NCBI RefSeq assembly: GCF_022808815.1
Contig: NZ_JAKZLC010000006.1
Span: 1 to 64,000, forward strand
DNA from: Geothrix paludis
GTDB lineage: Bacteria > Acidobacteriota > Holophagae > Holophagales > Holophagaceae
DNA length: 64,000 bases
Reading direction: 5' to 3'
Each line of letters begins with the position of its first letter. Position 1 is the first letter of the stretch. Position numbers and translations under genes: made by a program. This document shows, one piece after another, positions 6,225-14,739 of the stretch. The notes below the pieces were generated by a model. That model saw only the letters and a list, made by a program, of their open reading frames with translations, was not told the origin of the DNA and did not search any database.

Positions 6225-7169
6225 TTGGTCGACGCCCTGTTGCAAGCCGCTCCCTGGTGGGCCTGGGGGGGCTTCCACGCCTTCGTGTTCCTGATGCTCA
6301 CGTTGGATCTGGGCGTGTTCAACCGGAAGATCCACGCGCCCAGCATGCGGGAGGCCGGAATCTGGAGCGCGGTGTGGATCACGCTGGCCCTCATCTTCAA
6401 CGCGGTGATCTTCCAGGCGGAGGGCACCCAGAAGGGGCTGGAGTGGTTCACGGGTTACGTGCTGGAGAAGTCCCTCAGCGTCGACAACCTCTTCGTGTTC
6501 GTCCTGGTGTTCCAGAGCTTCCAGGTGGACCTGCGGCACCAGCACCGGGTGCTGTTCTGGGGCGTGCTGGGGGCCCTCGTCATGCGGGCCGCGATGATCC
6601 TCGCGGGCACGGCCCTGCTGAATCGCTTCGAATGGATGATGTATGTGTTCGGCGGCTTCCTCCTCTACACCGGCGTGAAGATGCTGCTGGTGAAGGGCGA
6701 GGATCCCGACCCCACCCAGAACCCGCTGGTGCGGGCCTTCCGCCGCTTCGTGCCCTACGACGAGCGGGGCGGTCACGAGCACTTCTGGTCATACCGGAAC
6801 GGCCGCCGCTTCGCCACGCCCATGCTGCTGGTGCTCATCACCATCGAGGTGACAGACCTGGTCTTCGCCGTGGATTCCATCCCGGCGGTGCTGGCCGTGA
6901 GCCGCGACCCCTTCGTGGTCTACACCTCGAACATCTTCGCCATCCTGGGCCTGCGGAGCCTCTACTTCCTCCTGGCCAAGATGATGGACCGGTTCCACCG
7001 CCTGAAGACGGGCCTGGCCATGGTGCTGGCCTTCGTGGGCGTGAAGATGTGCGTCGCGGAGTGGGTGCACATCCCCGTGCAGTACAGCCTGGTGATCATC
7101 GCCGCGATCCTGGCCGGCAGCGTGGTGGCCAGCCTGGCCTGGCCCGCGGAGCAGGACGGCGCCGAATGA
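6225..7169 (+). CDS. TerC/Alx-family integral membrane protein
   Basis: A polytopic inner-membrane protein of the TerC family, linked to tellurite resistance, metal (Mn) homeostasis and co-translocational metal loading of exoenzymes. Seven to nine hydrophobic segments are visible. The family motifs are SVDNLFVFVLVF and TDLVFAVDSIPAVLAVS, with acidic residues inside membrane helices. A TTG start was chosen because GGAGGA lies a few bases upstream and the reading then begins just before the first helix (WWAWGGFHAFVFLML); an ATG at 6075 would add 50 residues antisense to rsmE with no family match. About 314 aa, near the family norm. The stop overlaps the ribF start (ATGATG), indicating translational coupling. 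Confidence 0.87.
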   Translation: MVDALLQAAPWWAWGGFHAFVFLMLTLDLGVFNRKIHAPSMREAGIWSAVWITLALIFNAVIFQAEGTQKGLEWFTGYVLEKSLSVDNLFVFVLVFQSFQVDLRHQHRVLFWGVLGALVMRAAMILAGTALLNRFEWMMYVFGGFLLYTGVKMLLVKGEDPDPTQNPLVRAFRRFVPYDERGGHEHFWSYRNGRRFATPMLLVLITIEVTDLVFAVDSIPAVLAVSRDPFVVYTSNIFAILGLRSLYFLLAKMMDRFHRLKTGLAMVLAFVGVKMCVAEWVHIPVQYSLVIIAAILAGSVVASLAWPAEQDGAE

Positions 7170-8116
7170 TGCAGGTCTGGCGCCACACCCTGGAGGCGGC
7201 CCCCGCCGCGGGGCCCTCCATCGTCACCCTGGGGACCTTCGATGGCGTCCACGCGGGCCACCGGGAGCTGCTGCGCATCGCCGCCAGCCGGGCCCGGTCC
7301 GCGGGCCTGCGGGCGGCCGTGGTCACCTTCGACCCGCACCCCACGGTGGTGGTGGCGCCCCAGCGCAAGCCGAAGCTGCTCATGACCCTGGAGCAGCGCC
7401 TGGAGGCCTTCGAATCCGAGGGCATGGACCTGGCCTGGGTGATCCCCTTCAGCCGCGCCTTCTCGGAGCTGAGTCCCGCGGCCTTCCTGGGCGGCGTGCG
7501 CCGGGCCCTCTCGCCGGTGGAGCTGCACGTGGGGCGGGCCTTCTGCTTCGGGCGGGACCGCAGCGGCAACGTCGACACCCTGGAGGCCTGGGGCGCCGAG
7601 CATGGCTGCGCCGTGCACACCCTGGCCCTGCGGGCCCCGGATGGCGGACGCCTCTCCAGCACCCGCATCCGGGAGGCCCTGGACCGGGGCGAAGTGGAGG
7701 CCGCCGCGGAGCTGCTGGGCCATCCCTACACCCTCACGGGCGTGGTGGTGGAGGGCGACCGGCGGGGCCGGCACCTGGGCTTCCCCACGGCGAACCTGGC
7801 CTGGGACCAGGAGCAGTTGCCGGCCTACGGCGTCTACGTGACCGAAGCCTTCCTGCCGCACCACCACCCTTCGCTGGGAGGCCCCCGCCTGGGGCTCACC
7901 AACGTGGGCGAAAAACCCACCTTTGAAGGCCGCCGTCTCACCGTGGAAACCCACCTGCCGGGCTTCGAGGGTGACCTCTACGGCGCCCGCCTGCACCTGC
8001 GCTTCCTCCATCGTCTCCGGGGCGAGGCCCGGTTCGCCTCCGTGGACGAGCTCCGGGCCCAGATCACGCAGGACGTGGCCGAAGGCACCGCCTGGTGGAA
8101 GGCCCGCCGGGCCTGA
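7166..8116 (+). CDS. ribF: Bifunctional riboflavin kinase/FAD synthetase
   Basis: RibF phosphorylates riboflavin to FMN and adenylylates FMN to FAD. The 316-aa protein has the N-terminal nucleotidyltransferase domain (GTFDGVHAGHRELL near residue 24; FDPHP; SSTRIREAL near 166) and the C-terminal riboflavin kinase domain (GRHLGFPTANL, NVGEKPTF, then ETHLPGF and ELRAQI). Full length and motifs are intact. Two adjacent ATG codons (7166 and 7169) are possible starts, both overlapping the TerC-family stop, so the two genes form an operon. Confidence 0.96.
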   Translation: MMQVWRHTLEAAPAAGPSIVTLGTFDGVHAGHRELLRIAASRARSAGLRAAVVTFDPHPTVVVAPQRKPKLLMTLEQRLEAFESEGMDLAWVIPFSRAFSELSPAAFLGGVRRALSPVELHVGRAFCFGRDRSGNVDTLEAWGAEHGCAVHTLALRAPDGGRLSSTRIREALDRGEVEAAAELLGHPYTLTGVVVEGDRRGRHLGFPTANLAWDQEQLPAYGVYVTEAFLPHHHPSLGGPRLGLTNVGEKPTFEGRRLTVETHLPGFEGDLYGARLHLRFLHRLRGEARFASVDELRAQITQDVAEGTAWWKARRA

Positions 8117-8117
8117 A

Positions 8118-8318
8118 TCAGCTAGCGGCGGCCACCCGCCAGCGGGTGAGGGGGCGCTCCGAGAGGTCCCAGACCTGGAAGCCCAGGGGGAGGCGGCTCA
8201 CGCCCAGGCGCTGGCGGATCTGGGCCTTGGCCGACTCGAGGCTCTCGGCCTCGATGGGGCCGTACTCCATGAAGTAGCCGCTGAACTTGTAGCCGAAACT
8301 GCGAAAAGAGGTCCGCAT
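8118..8318 (-). CDS. Conserved-looking 66-aa hypothetical protein
   Basis: A small soluble protein (MRTSFRSFGYKFSGYFMEYG...) with an acidic helix (ESLESAKAQIRQRLG) followed by LPLGFQVWDLSERP. No known domain was recognised. It has its own likely promoter (8345-8373) with a good -35 box and 17-bp spacing, which supports a real gene. It converges on ribF with only 1 bp between stops. Function unknown. Confidence 0.6.
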   Translation of the reverse strand: MRTSFRSFGYKFSGYFMEYGPIEAESLESAKAQIRQRLGVSRLPLGFQVWDLSERPLTRWRVAAAS

Positions 8319-8344
8319 GGGGGCTCCGTCAATCCCGTTTCCAA

Positions 8345-8373
8345 AATATTCGTCTTTTATTCGTGTTCGTCAA
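8345..8373 (-). promoter_or_regulatory. Predicted sigma-70 promoter of the 66-aa gene
   Basis: Read on minus, a TTGACG -35 box (8368-8373) and an AATATT -10 box (8345-8350) are separated by exactly 17 bp in an AT-rich pocket of otherwise GC-rich DNA, giving a leader of about 20 nt before the ATG at 8318. Confidence 0.55.
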
Positions 8374-8478
8374 GGCGGAATCACGAAAAAAGTTTGGAAG
8401 AGGGGGGAGGAACCCTTCCAGCTTGGGCCCACCCATGGGACAGGGGCTGTCGAATCCATGGCCGCCCGATCCTCTGGT

Positions 8479-8778
8479 TCAGCGGAACCAGAGCTCCACG
8501 CGGGCCTGGAAGGGCGGGGCCAGGGGCCGAGGCAGCGGCCTGGGCAGGGGCCGGAGAACGACGCGGCCCTCATCGCAGTCCTCGTCGCGGTAGGGCCGGA
8601 CGTAGGCTTCGGGATAGTCGCCCCGGCGCTCCCAGCGGTCGTCCTCCCAGCGGCGGTAGGAATCCCGGCAGGCATCCCGTTCCACGATCACCACGCGGCG
8701 GGGGTGGCGCCAGGGGTTGTGGGCGGAGAGGGGGAAGGCGGCGAGGGTGGCGAGGGCGAGCAGGGCCAGACGGCGCAT
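8479..8778 (-). CDS. Small exported Arg/Pro-rich protein
   Basis: A 99-aa product starting at MRRLALLALATLAAFPLSA, a clear signal peptide, chosen because AGGAGG lies 5 bp upstream. The mature part is charged and tyrosine-rich (RRWEDDRWERRGDYPEAYVRP) and ends in a Pro/Leu/Arg repeat (RPLPRPLPRPL) and VELWFR. Two Cys residues in the mature part could form a disulphide. No family recognised; periplasmic or surface location is inferred from the signal peptide. The 160-bp gap to the next minus gene holds that gene's promoter. Confidence 0.6.
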   Translation of the reverse strand: MRRLALLALATLAAFPLSAHNPWRHPRRVVIVERDACRDSYRRWEDDRWERRGDYPEAYVRPYRDEDCDEGRVVLRPLPRPLPRPLAPPFQARVELWFR

Positions 8779-8943
8779 GGGACCTCCTGCGGGAGCGGGG
8801 TGGGTCACCCCGTGCGGAAGACATCTCACGAGTCGTGCCAGATCTGGAAGTGAAGCCATCAAGACGGTTGGCTTCGTGAAGGCGCCGGGGCGCCGCGCGA
8901 AATGCAACATCGGAACCCATGGGCGTGGCAGGGGGCGACGCGA

Positions 8944-9558
8944 TCAGCGCTGCCGGCGATCCCCCACCACCACGGCGGGAACGCCCGCGACGATGGCCCA
9001 TTCGGGCACGTCCTTCGTGACCACGGCCCCCATGGCCACCACGGCGTGGTCGCCGACGGTGACGCCATCCGTGACGCCCGCGTTGGCGCCGATCCACACG
9101 TCCCGCCCGATGCGGATGCCGCGGGAGCGCACGGGCTGGTCCTTGAGGTCGCGGTCCGGTTTCATCCCGTGATCGAAGGCGTAGATCGCCGCCCCGCTGG
9201 CGATGCGCGTGCCGTCGCCGATGGTGATGCCCCTGCGGCCGCCGTCGAGGCGGGCGCCGGCGTTCACGCTGACATCGCTTCCCAGAGTGAGGGGCCCGTG
9301 CAGGAAGGCCTGGGCGGCGATGGCGCAGCGGTCGCCCATCACCACGCCCCGCCCGGGCTCGCCGAAGATGGCGGCGTCCGGCGCGATGAAGCAGCCCGCG
9401 CCGAGGGTCACGGTCTCCTGGGCCACGAGGCGCGCCTGCACTTCGGCCTGCCAGGCCTCGGCCCAGGCCAGGTGCCGGGGCTTCAGGGCGAAGTACAGCC
9501 AGGGCATCCAGGCCAGGCGGCGCTGGTGGTGCTCCCGCAAGGCCTCGAGGTCGCGCAT
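8944..9558 (-). CDS. Hexapeptide-repeat acyltransferase (WbbJ/maltose acetyltransferase type)
   Basis: A 204-aa enzyme with left-handed beta-helix hexapeptide repeats ([77 protein letters not shown]) and the catalytic-type His in AIYAFDHGM. Members use acetyl-CoA or other acyl-CoA to acylate sugars or small hydroxylated compounds. The start at [11 protein letters not shown] was chosen because upstream codons lie in the divergent marC-like region. It stands apart from any glycan cluster, so the acceptor is unknown. Confidence 0.85.
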   Translation of the reverse strand: MRDLEALREHHQRRLAWMPWLYFALKPRHLAWAEAWQAEVQARLVAQETVTLGAGCFIAPDAAIFGEPGRGVVMGDRCAIAAQAFLHGPLTLGSDVSVNAGARLDGGRRGITIGDGTRIASGAAIYAFDHGMKPDRDLKDQPVRSRGIRIGRDVWIGANAGVTDGVTVGDHAVVAMGAVVTKDVPEWAIVAGVPAVVVGDRRQR

Positions 9559-9586
9559 GGGGTCATGGTAGCGGGTACAGTGGGCC

Positions 9587-10273
9587 ATGCCCCACCTCGG
9601 CCCCCTGCCCACCCTGTCCTTCGCCCTCGGCGTGGCGACGTCGCTGTTCTCGGTGCTGAACCCCATCAGCGCCGCGGCCATCTTCGCCAGCGCCACCACG
9701 GGCATGGAGCAGCCGGCCCTGCGCCGCAGCGCGAAGAAGGCCGCGCTCACGGCGGGCGCGGCCATGCTGGCCTTCGCCCTGGTCGGCCAGTTCATCTTCA
9801 GCCTCTTCGGCTTCACGGCCCTGGCCATGCGCTTCGTGGGCGGGGTGCTGGTGCTCTACCGCGCCATCGCCATGCTCTACGGCGAGGATCCCCGCGAGCG
9901 CACCACCGAGGACGAGAAGGCCGAGGCCAGCCGCAAGCTGCCGGAGGACTTCGCCATCATCCCCTTCGGCATCCCGCTGGTGGCGGGCCCGGGCACCCTG
10001 TCGACGGTGATGGGCATGATCGCGGGCATCAGCTGGCTGGAGTACGGCGTGGTGCTGCTGGCCATCTTCCTGAACACCTGGATCGTCTACCTGTTCCTGC
10101 GCAAGGCGCCGGCCGTCTTCGCCCGCCTGGGCGCAATCGGCACCAAGGTGGTGAACAAGCTCATGGGCCTCATCCTGGCCGCCGTGGCCATGCAGTTCCT
10201 CATCAACGGCGTGAAGGCCCTCTACGTCGAGATGCGTGAGACGCCGCCGGCAGCGATCATCGCGACGAAGTAA
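9587..10273 (+). CDS. MarC/UPF0056-family membrane protein
   Basis: A 228-aa inner-membrane protein with about six hydrophobic segments: [27 protein letters not shown] (the family-typical N-terminus with NP in helix 1), [37 protein letters not shown], the signature [21 protein letters not shown], and two C-terminal helices. The biochemical role of the family is unsettled; a role in antibiotic resistance was proposed and then questioned. The start lies 28 bp from the divergent acyltransferase start, so the promoters must overlap the coding ends. Confidence 0.88.
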   Translation: MPHLGPLPTLSFALGVATSLFSVLNPISAAAIFASATTGMEQPALRRSAKKAALTAGAAMLAFALVGQFIFSLFGFTALAMRFVGGVLVLYRAIAMLYGEDPRERTTEDEKAEASRKLPEDFAIIPFGIPLVAGPGTLSTVMGMIAGISWLEYGVVLLAIFLNTWIVYLFLRKAPAVFARLGAIGTKVVNKLMGLILAAVAMQFLINGVKALYVEMRETPPAAIIATK

Positions 10274-10314
10274 TCCCGGCGTCAAAGAGCGGGAACACAG
10301 AGGCCGCGGACGTT

Positions 10315-10357
10315 CACAGAGGACACAGAGAAAACGCTTTCTTCTGTGTCCTCTGTG
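10315..10357. terminator. Inverted repeat between marC-like gene and gpx (bidirectional terminator, dispersed repeat)
   Basis: Arms CACAGAGGACACAGA and TCTGTGTCCTCTGTG are perfect 15-bp complements around a 13-nt loop. The element lies between two convergent genes, so it can terminate both transcripts. Flanking DNA carries more CACAGAG/CTGTGTTC units (GGAACACAGAGG upstream, TTCTGTGTCTTCTGTGTTCC downstream). A related element occurs at 40992-41052. Confidence 0.6.
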
Positions 10358-10394
10358 CGTTTCTGTGTCTTCTGTGTTCCGCTTTTAGCTTTTC

Positions 10395-10925
10395 CTACTT
10401 CAGCGCGGCCTCAATGGCGGCGCGAAGGTCGGCGCTCTCCGGGGCGACCTTGCTGGGGAAGGCCTGGAGCACCTGGCCGTCCTTGCCCACAAGGTACTTG
10501 TGGAAGTTCCAGGCGGGCTCGCCGTGCTTGGCGGTGAGAAACTGGTACACGGGGGCCTGGTGCGCGCCCTTCACGTCCAGCTTCTCGAAGAGGGGGAAGG
10601 TCACACCGTAGTTCTTCTGGCAGAAGCTTTCGATCTGGGCCGCGGTGCCGGGCTCCTGGGCGCCGAACTGGTTGCAGGGGAAGCCGAGCACCACCAGGCC
10701 GCGGTCCTTGTAGTCCGCGTAGAGCTTCTGCAGCCCCGCGTACTGGGGCGTGAACCCGCACTCGCTGGCCACGTTGACGGCCAGGACGACCTTGCCCTTG
10801 TAGGCGGCCAGGGACTGGGACTTCCCGTCCAGGGTGCGGAGGGTGATCTCGTGCAGGGACATGGGGACCTTCCTTTCGGCGGCGGGCAGGGACAGGGCGA
10901 GGCAAAGGGCGAGGGCAGCGCGCAA
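10395..10925 (-). CDS. Glutathione peroxidase-family (thiol) peroxidase
   Basis: Reduces hydroperoxides with glutathione or, more usually in bacteria, thioredoxin. Family motifs are all present: peroxidatic Cys in NVASECGFTPQYAGL, Gln in FPCNQFGAQEPG, and the Trp/Asn of WNFHKYLV. Cys rather than selenocysteine is encoded. Two starts are plausible: a TTG preceded by GGAGG, giving 176 aa with a signal peptide (LRAALALCLALSLPAAERK), and an internal ATG at 10862 preceded by GGAAGG, giving the 155-aa cytoplasmic core MSLHEITLRTLDG. The longer form is given because both the site and the signal peptide are good. Confidence 0.88.
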   Translation of the reverse strand: MRAALALCLALSLPAAERKVPMSLHEITLRTLDGKSQSLAAYKGKVVLAVNVASECGFTPQYAGLQKLYADYKDRGLVVLGFPCNQFGAQEPGTAAQIESFCQKNYGVTFPLFEKLDVKGAHQAPVYQFLTAKHGEPAWNFHKYLVGKDGQVLQAFPSKVAPESADLRAAIEAALK

Positions 10926-11051
10926 GGAACCTCCGGGGACACCGGTTGGATGCCTCCCCCCGGGGAGCCATGCCCGGCGGATGGAAAAACACTTGGGACC
11001 AGCGATCTCCGGGCGCATCTGCGTTAGCCTTTGAATCGACTGGACCTTCCC

Positions 11052-12482
11052 ATGCCCGAATCCAGCCCGTTCCGCCCGACGCCCCCGGAGGCCGCCGTCA
11101 CCGGCGCAGCCCGGATCGCGCTGACCTACGCGATCCTCTCGGCCGCCTGGATCCTGTTCTCGGACCGCCTGGTGCAGGCCCTCACGACGGACCCGGCCTG
11201 GATGACGGCCCTGAGCATCCTCAAGGGCTGGGCCTTCGTGGCCGTCACCGCCACGATGCTGTTCCTGATGGTGCGGCGCCTCGTGGCCCGCGTGGCCCAC
11301 CGGGAGGCCCAGTTCCGCACGCTGATCCACGCCATCCCCGACATGGTGTGGCTGAAGGATCCCGAGGGCGTCTACCTCGCCTGCAACCCCGCCTTCGAGC
11401 GGTTCTTCGGGGCCCCGGAGGCCGCCATCCAGGGGAGGACCGACCATGACTTCCTCCCGAAGGAGGAGGCGGACTTCTTCCGCCAGAAGGACCGGGAGGC
11501 CATGGCCGCCGGGGGTCCCCGGGCCAACGAGGAGTGGGTCACCCTGGCGGACGGCGGCGGCCGCGTCCTGCTGGAGACCTTGAAGACGCCCATGCGGGAC
11601 CGCTCCGGCGCCCTCATCGGCGTGCTCGGCATCGCCCGGGACATCACGGAGCAGGACAGCCACACCCGGGAGCGGGCGAAGCTCCAGGCCCAGCTCTTCG
11701 AGGCGCAGAAGCTGGAATCCATCGGACGCTTCGCGGGGGGCGTGGCCCACGACTACAACAACATGCTGGGGGTGATCCTCGCGAACGCGGACCTGGCCCT
11801 GGACCGGATGGGGGAAGGCCGCCCCGAGCGGAGGTACCTCGAGGAGATCATCAAGGCGGCGCGCCACTCGGCGGACCTCACCTCCCGGATGCTGGGCTTC
11901 GCCCGGCGGCGGGCGCTGGAGGCGAAGGAGGTGGATCTCAACCGGGCCGTGGCGGAGCTCCTGCCCGTCCTGGGCCGGCTGGCGGGCGAGCGCATCCGGA
12001 TCGACTGGGAGCCAGCCGCGAACCTGTGGCCCGCGCTGGCCGACCCGACCCAGCTCGAGCAGGTGCTGACGAACCTGGTGGCCAACGCCCGAGATGCCAT
12101 CGAGGGGCCGGGCCGGATCCGGCTCGAGACCGCCAACTGGACCCTGGTGGACGGGGATTGCGCGGCCTGGATCGAGGCGGAGCCGGGCCAGTACGTGGGC
12201 ATCCACGTGGCCGACACCGGCGCCGGCATGGCGCCCGGGCTGGTACCCGACATCTTCGAGCCCTTCTTCACCACCAAGGCTTCGGGCCACGGCACCGGCC
12301 TGGGGCTGGCCATGGTCCACAACATCGTCCGGCAGCACCGGGGGACCCTGCAGGTGGACACGGCCCCCGGGCGGGGCACCACCTTCCGCGTGCTGCTGCC
12401 GCGGGCCGGGGGCGGCGCGCGGGGCGAGGCTTCCGCTACTTCCGCAGCTTCATCAGGTCCAGGAAGATCACCAGCGCCATGA
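11052..12482 (+). CDS. Membrane-anchored PAS sensor histidine kinase
   Basis: A sensor kinase of about 476 aa with two N-terminal membrane helices (ALTYAILSAAWILFS and LKGWAFVAVTATMLFLMV), a PAS domain (residues about 85-200; FRTLIHAIPDMVWLKDPEG to GIARDITE), the H-box GRFAGGVAHDYNNMLGVI with the phospho-accepting His of the HK4 type, and an HATPase domain with N-box QVLTNLVANARDAI, ADTGAGM and GTGLGLAMVHNI. No receiver domain follows. An upstream TTG (11031) is a weaker start. Its 3' end overlaps the rseP 3' end on the opposite strand. No adjacent response regulator, so it is an orphan kinase in this window. Confidence 0.9.
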   Translation: MPESSPFRPTPPEAAVTGAARIALTYAILSAAWILFSDRLVQALTTDPAWMTALSILKGWAFVAVTATMLFLMVRRLVARVAHREAQFRTLIHAIPDMVWLKDPEGVYLACNPAFERFFGAPEAAIQGRTDHDFLPKEEADFFRQKDREAMAAGGPRANEEWVTLADGGGRVLLETLKTPMRDRSGALIGVLGIARDITEQDSHTRERAKLQAQLFEAQKLESIGRFAGGVAHDYNNMLGVILANADLALDRMGEGRPERRYLEEIIKAARHSADLTSRMLGFARRRALEAKEVDLNRAVAELLPVLGRLAGERIRIDWEPAANLWPALADPTQLEQVLTNLVANARDAIEGPGRIRLETANWTLVDGDCAAWIEAEPGQYVGIHVADTGAGMAPGLVPDIFEPFFTTKASGHGTGLGLAMVHNIVRQHRGTLQVDTAPGRGTTFRVLLPRAGGGARGEASATSAASSGPGRSPAP

Positions 12483-13569
12483 GGGAGGCCAGGAGGATGA
12501 AGCCGCCCGTGAGGATCTTCTCCTTCAGCTCGATGGTGAGATCCTTGCGCCGCGCCCGCTCGAAGGCCAGCAGGGCCATGTGGCCGCCGTCCAGGGCCGG
12601 AATGGGCAGGGCGTTGAGGATGGCGAGCTGGAGGCTGATGGCCCCGCACATGAAGAGGAAGGTCTCCCAGCCGTGCTGGGCCGCCTTGCTGCCTTGCTTG
12701 ATGATGCCGATGGGACCGGCCACCTCGGCGCTGCGGGCCTGGAAGGTCACCAAGCGCTTGAGGAAGCCGAAGACCTGGCCCGTGAGACGCCAGGAGGTCT
12801 CCACCGCGTAGCGGCCGCCGGTCAGGAGGTCGCCCGCCTGGAAGGGGCGGAACTCCAGGGGCGTGGCCACGGGCAGGGGCATGAAGCCCAGGCGTCCCTT
12901 GCCGCCCTCGGCCCGGGGTGTGAGCGGGAGCTCCAGGGGCTTGCCGTCCCGGGTGAGGCGGAAGGGCACGGGCTGGTCCGGGTGGGCCTGGATGTAGGCC
13001 ACGGCCGCCTCCCACTGGGCGCCAGGGAAGCTCAGGTCGCCGATGCCGCGCAGCTCGTCGCCCACCTTGAGGCCGCCCTGCTCCGCGGCGCTGCCGGACA
13101 CAACCTCCACCACGGTCCAGGTCTCCTGCACCTTGGTGACGCGGGCCTGGTGGACGCCCACGAGGCCGAAGAGCACCAGCGTGGTGGCCAGGTTGGCCAG
13201 GATGCCGCCGCTGTAGAAGAGCATGCGCTTGCCGAAGGGCTGCTGGAGGAAGCCGTAGGGATCCTCGGCGCCGGGCTCCTCGGGGTTGAAGCCCGCCAGC
13301 TTCACGTAGCCGCCCAGGGGCAGCAGGGAGAGGCGCACGTCCGTCTCGCGCCACTTGAAGCCCAGCAGGCGCGGACCGAAACCGAGAGAGAAGACCTCGA
13401 CCGGCATGCCCATCCACTTGGCCGCCAGGAAGTGGCCGCCCTCGTGAAGGAAGATGAGGCCGCCCAGCATGAGCACGGGGCCCCAGAACCCGGCTCCGGG
13501 AAGCTTGAAGGCGAAGAGGAGGGCGGCGAAGGCGAAGCTGAAGGACAGGGACAGGCGGAAGCGGTTCAT
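12436..13569 (-). CDS. rseP: RIP metalloprotease RseP (site-2 protease)
   Basis: Intramembrane zinc protease that cleaves anti-sigma factors and signal-peptide remnants. The 377-aa protein shows the HEGGH zinc motif in LIFLHEGGHFLAA within the first helices, a single central PDZ domain (VVEVVSGSAAEQGGLKVGDEL), and the third ligand in NALPIPALDGGHMALL. The start MNRFRLSLSF was chosen for its match to a first helix; a start 12 codons upstream would overlap dxr. Last gene of the uppS-cdsA-dxr-rseP operon; its 3' end overlaps the PAS kinase by 47 bp, tail to tail. Confidence 0.95.
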   Translation of the reverse strand: MNRFRLSLSFSFAFAALLFAFKLPGAGFWGPVLMLGGLIFLHEGGHFLAAKWMGMPVEVFSLGFGPRLLGFKWRETDVRLSLLPLGGYVKLAGFNPEEPGAEDPYGFLQQPFGKRMLFYSGGILANLATTLVLFGLVGVHQARVTKVQETWTVVEVVSGSAAEQGGLKVGDELRGIGDLSFPGAQWEAAVAYIQAHPDQPVPFRLTRDGKPLELPLTPRAEGGKGRLGFMPLPVATPLEFRPFQAGDLLTGGRYAVETSWRLTGQVFGFLKRLVTFQARSAEVAGPIGIIKQGSKAAQHGWETFLFMCGAISLQLAILNALPIPALDGGHMALLAFERARRKDLTIELKEKILTGGFILLASLMALVIFLDLMKLRK

Positions 13570-13583
13570 GGATACCCGAAAGA

Positions 13584-14738
13584 TCAGGCCCGGGCTTGGA
13601 CCCATCCTTCAGCATGACGCCTCGCGGCCCGATCCGCATCCAGCACCTGGCCCAGGGAGGCCAGGGGCTGGGCGGGAATCCGGGCCAAGGTGTCCCGGTT
13701 GCAGGCCTGGATGTCCCAGAACCCCAGCTGGCCTTGGAGGAAAGCGGCCACGGCCACCTCGTTGGCGGCGTTCAGCAGGGCTGGGGCGGTGCCGCCCTCC
13801 CGCAGGGCCTCGAAGGCCAGGCCCAGGCAGGGGAAGCGCTCCAGGTCCGGGGCCTCGAAGGTCCAGGTGCGAGCTTCTTCCCAGGGGTACGGGGCCACGG
13901 GGCCGGGCTGCTTGTCCGGATAGAGCAGGCAGTACTGGATGGGCAGCTTCATGTCGTTGGCGCAGACCTGGAGCTGGTAGCTGCCGTCGTAGAAGCCCAC
14001 CATGGCGTGGACCTGGCTCTGGGGATGCACGGTGACCGCGACCTGGTCCGCCGTGAGCCCGAAGAGCACCGAGGCCTCGATGACCTCCAGCCCCTTGTTC
14101 ATGAGCGTGGCGCTGTCGATGGTGATCTTGGGGCCCATCTTCCAGGTGGGATGGTTGAGGGCCTCCTGGATGGTGGCGGCCTGGATCCGCGCCAGGGGCC
14201 AATCACGAAAGGGCCCGCCGCTGGCGGTGATGCGAACCTCGCGGATGGAGGCCCGGTCCCGGCCGTCCAGCAGCTGATGCAGGGCCGCGTGCTCGCTGTC
14301 CACCGGCAGCAGCTCGCCGCCGCCGGCGCGGGCCGCCTCGTGCATGAGGGCGCCACCCACCACCAGGGATTCCTTGTTGGCCACGCAGACCCGGCGGCCG
14401 GCGCGCAGGGCGGCCTCGGTGCTCGCCAGCCCGGCGCTGCCCACGATGGCGGCCACCACCGTGTCGGCGTCCGCATGGAGGGCGCAGGCCAGGAGGCCGT
14501 CATCCCCCCAGTGGACCTCGGGCCGGTAGGCCAGGTTCGCCCGCAGCCACTCCGCATCCTCCCGCGAGCCCACGGACACGCAGCGGGGCCGGAAGGCGTC
14601 GCACTGATCCCGCAGCAGCTCCCGGTTCCGCCCGCCCGCCAGGGCCACCACGGATAGCCGCTCCGGATGGGCCCGCACCACGTCCAGGGTGGAGGTGCCG
14701 ATGCTCCCCGTGGAGCCGAGGAGGGCGAGGTGTCTCAC
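13584..14738 (-). CDS. dxr: 1-deoxy-D-xylulose 5-phosphate reductoisomerase
   Basis: Second step of the non-mevalonate isoprenoid pathway, converting DXP to MEP with NADPH. The 384-aa protein starts at GTG with the cofactor motif LALLGSTGSIGTSTLDVV; the substrate and metal region is seen in VANKESLVVGG, LPVDSEHAALHQLL, ITASGGPFRDW, NHPTWKMGPKITIDSATLMN and VHPQSQVHAMV. Length is normal. An ATG ten codons upstream would overlap cdsA. It is separated from cdsA by 1 bp and feeds isoprenoid precursors to UppS, encoded two genes upstream. Confidence 0.97.
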   Translation of the reverse strand: MRHLALLGSTGSIGTSTLDVVRAHPERLSVVALAGGRNRELLRDQCDAFRPRCVSVGSREDAEWLRANLAYRPEVHWGDDGLLACALHADADTVVAAIVGSAGLASTEAALRAGRRVCVANKESLVVGGALMHEAARAGGGELLPVDSEHAALHQLLDGRDRASIREVRITASGGPFRDWPLARIQAATIQEALNHPTWKMGPKITIDSATLMNKGLEVIEASVLFGLTADQVAVTVHPQSQVHAMVGFYDGSYQLQVCANDMKLPIQYCLLYPDKQPGPVAPYPWEEARTWTFEAPDLERFPCLGLAFEALREGGTAPALLNAANEVAVAAFLQGQLGFWDIQACNRDTLARIPAQPLASLGQVLDADRAARRHAEGWVQARA

Positions 14739-14739
14739 G

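Noticed and set aside
6387..6451. Far upstream start giving a 354-aa RsmE
   Set aside because: The added residues are antisense to the TerC-family coding region and unlike RsmE.
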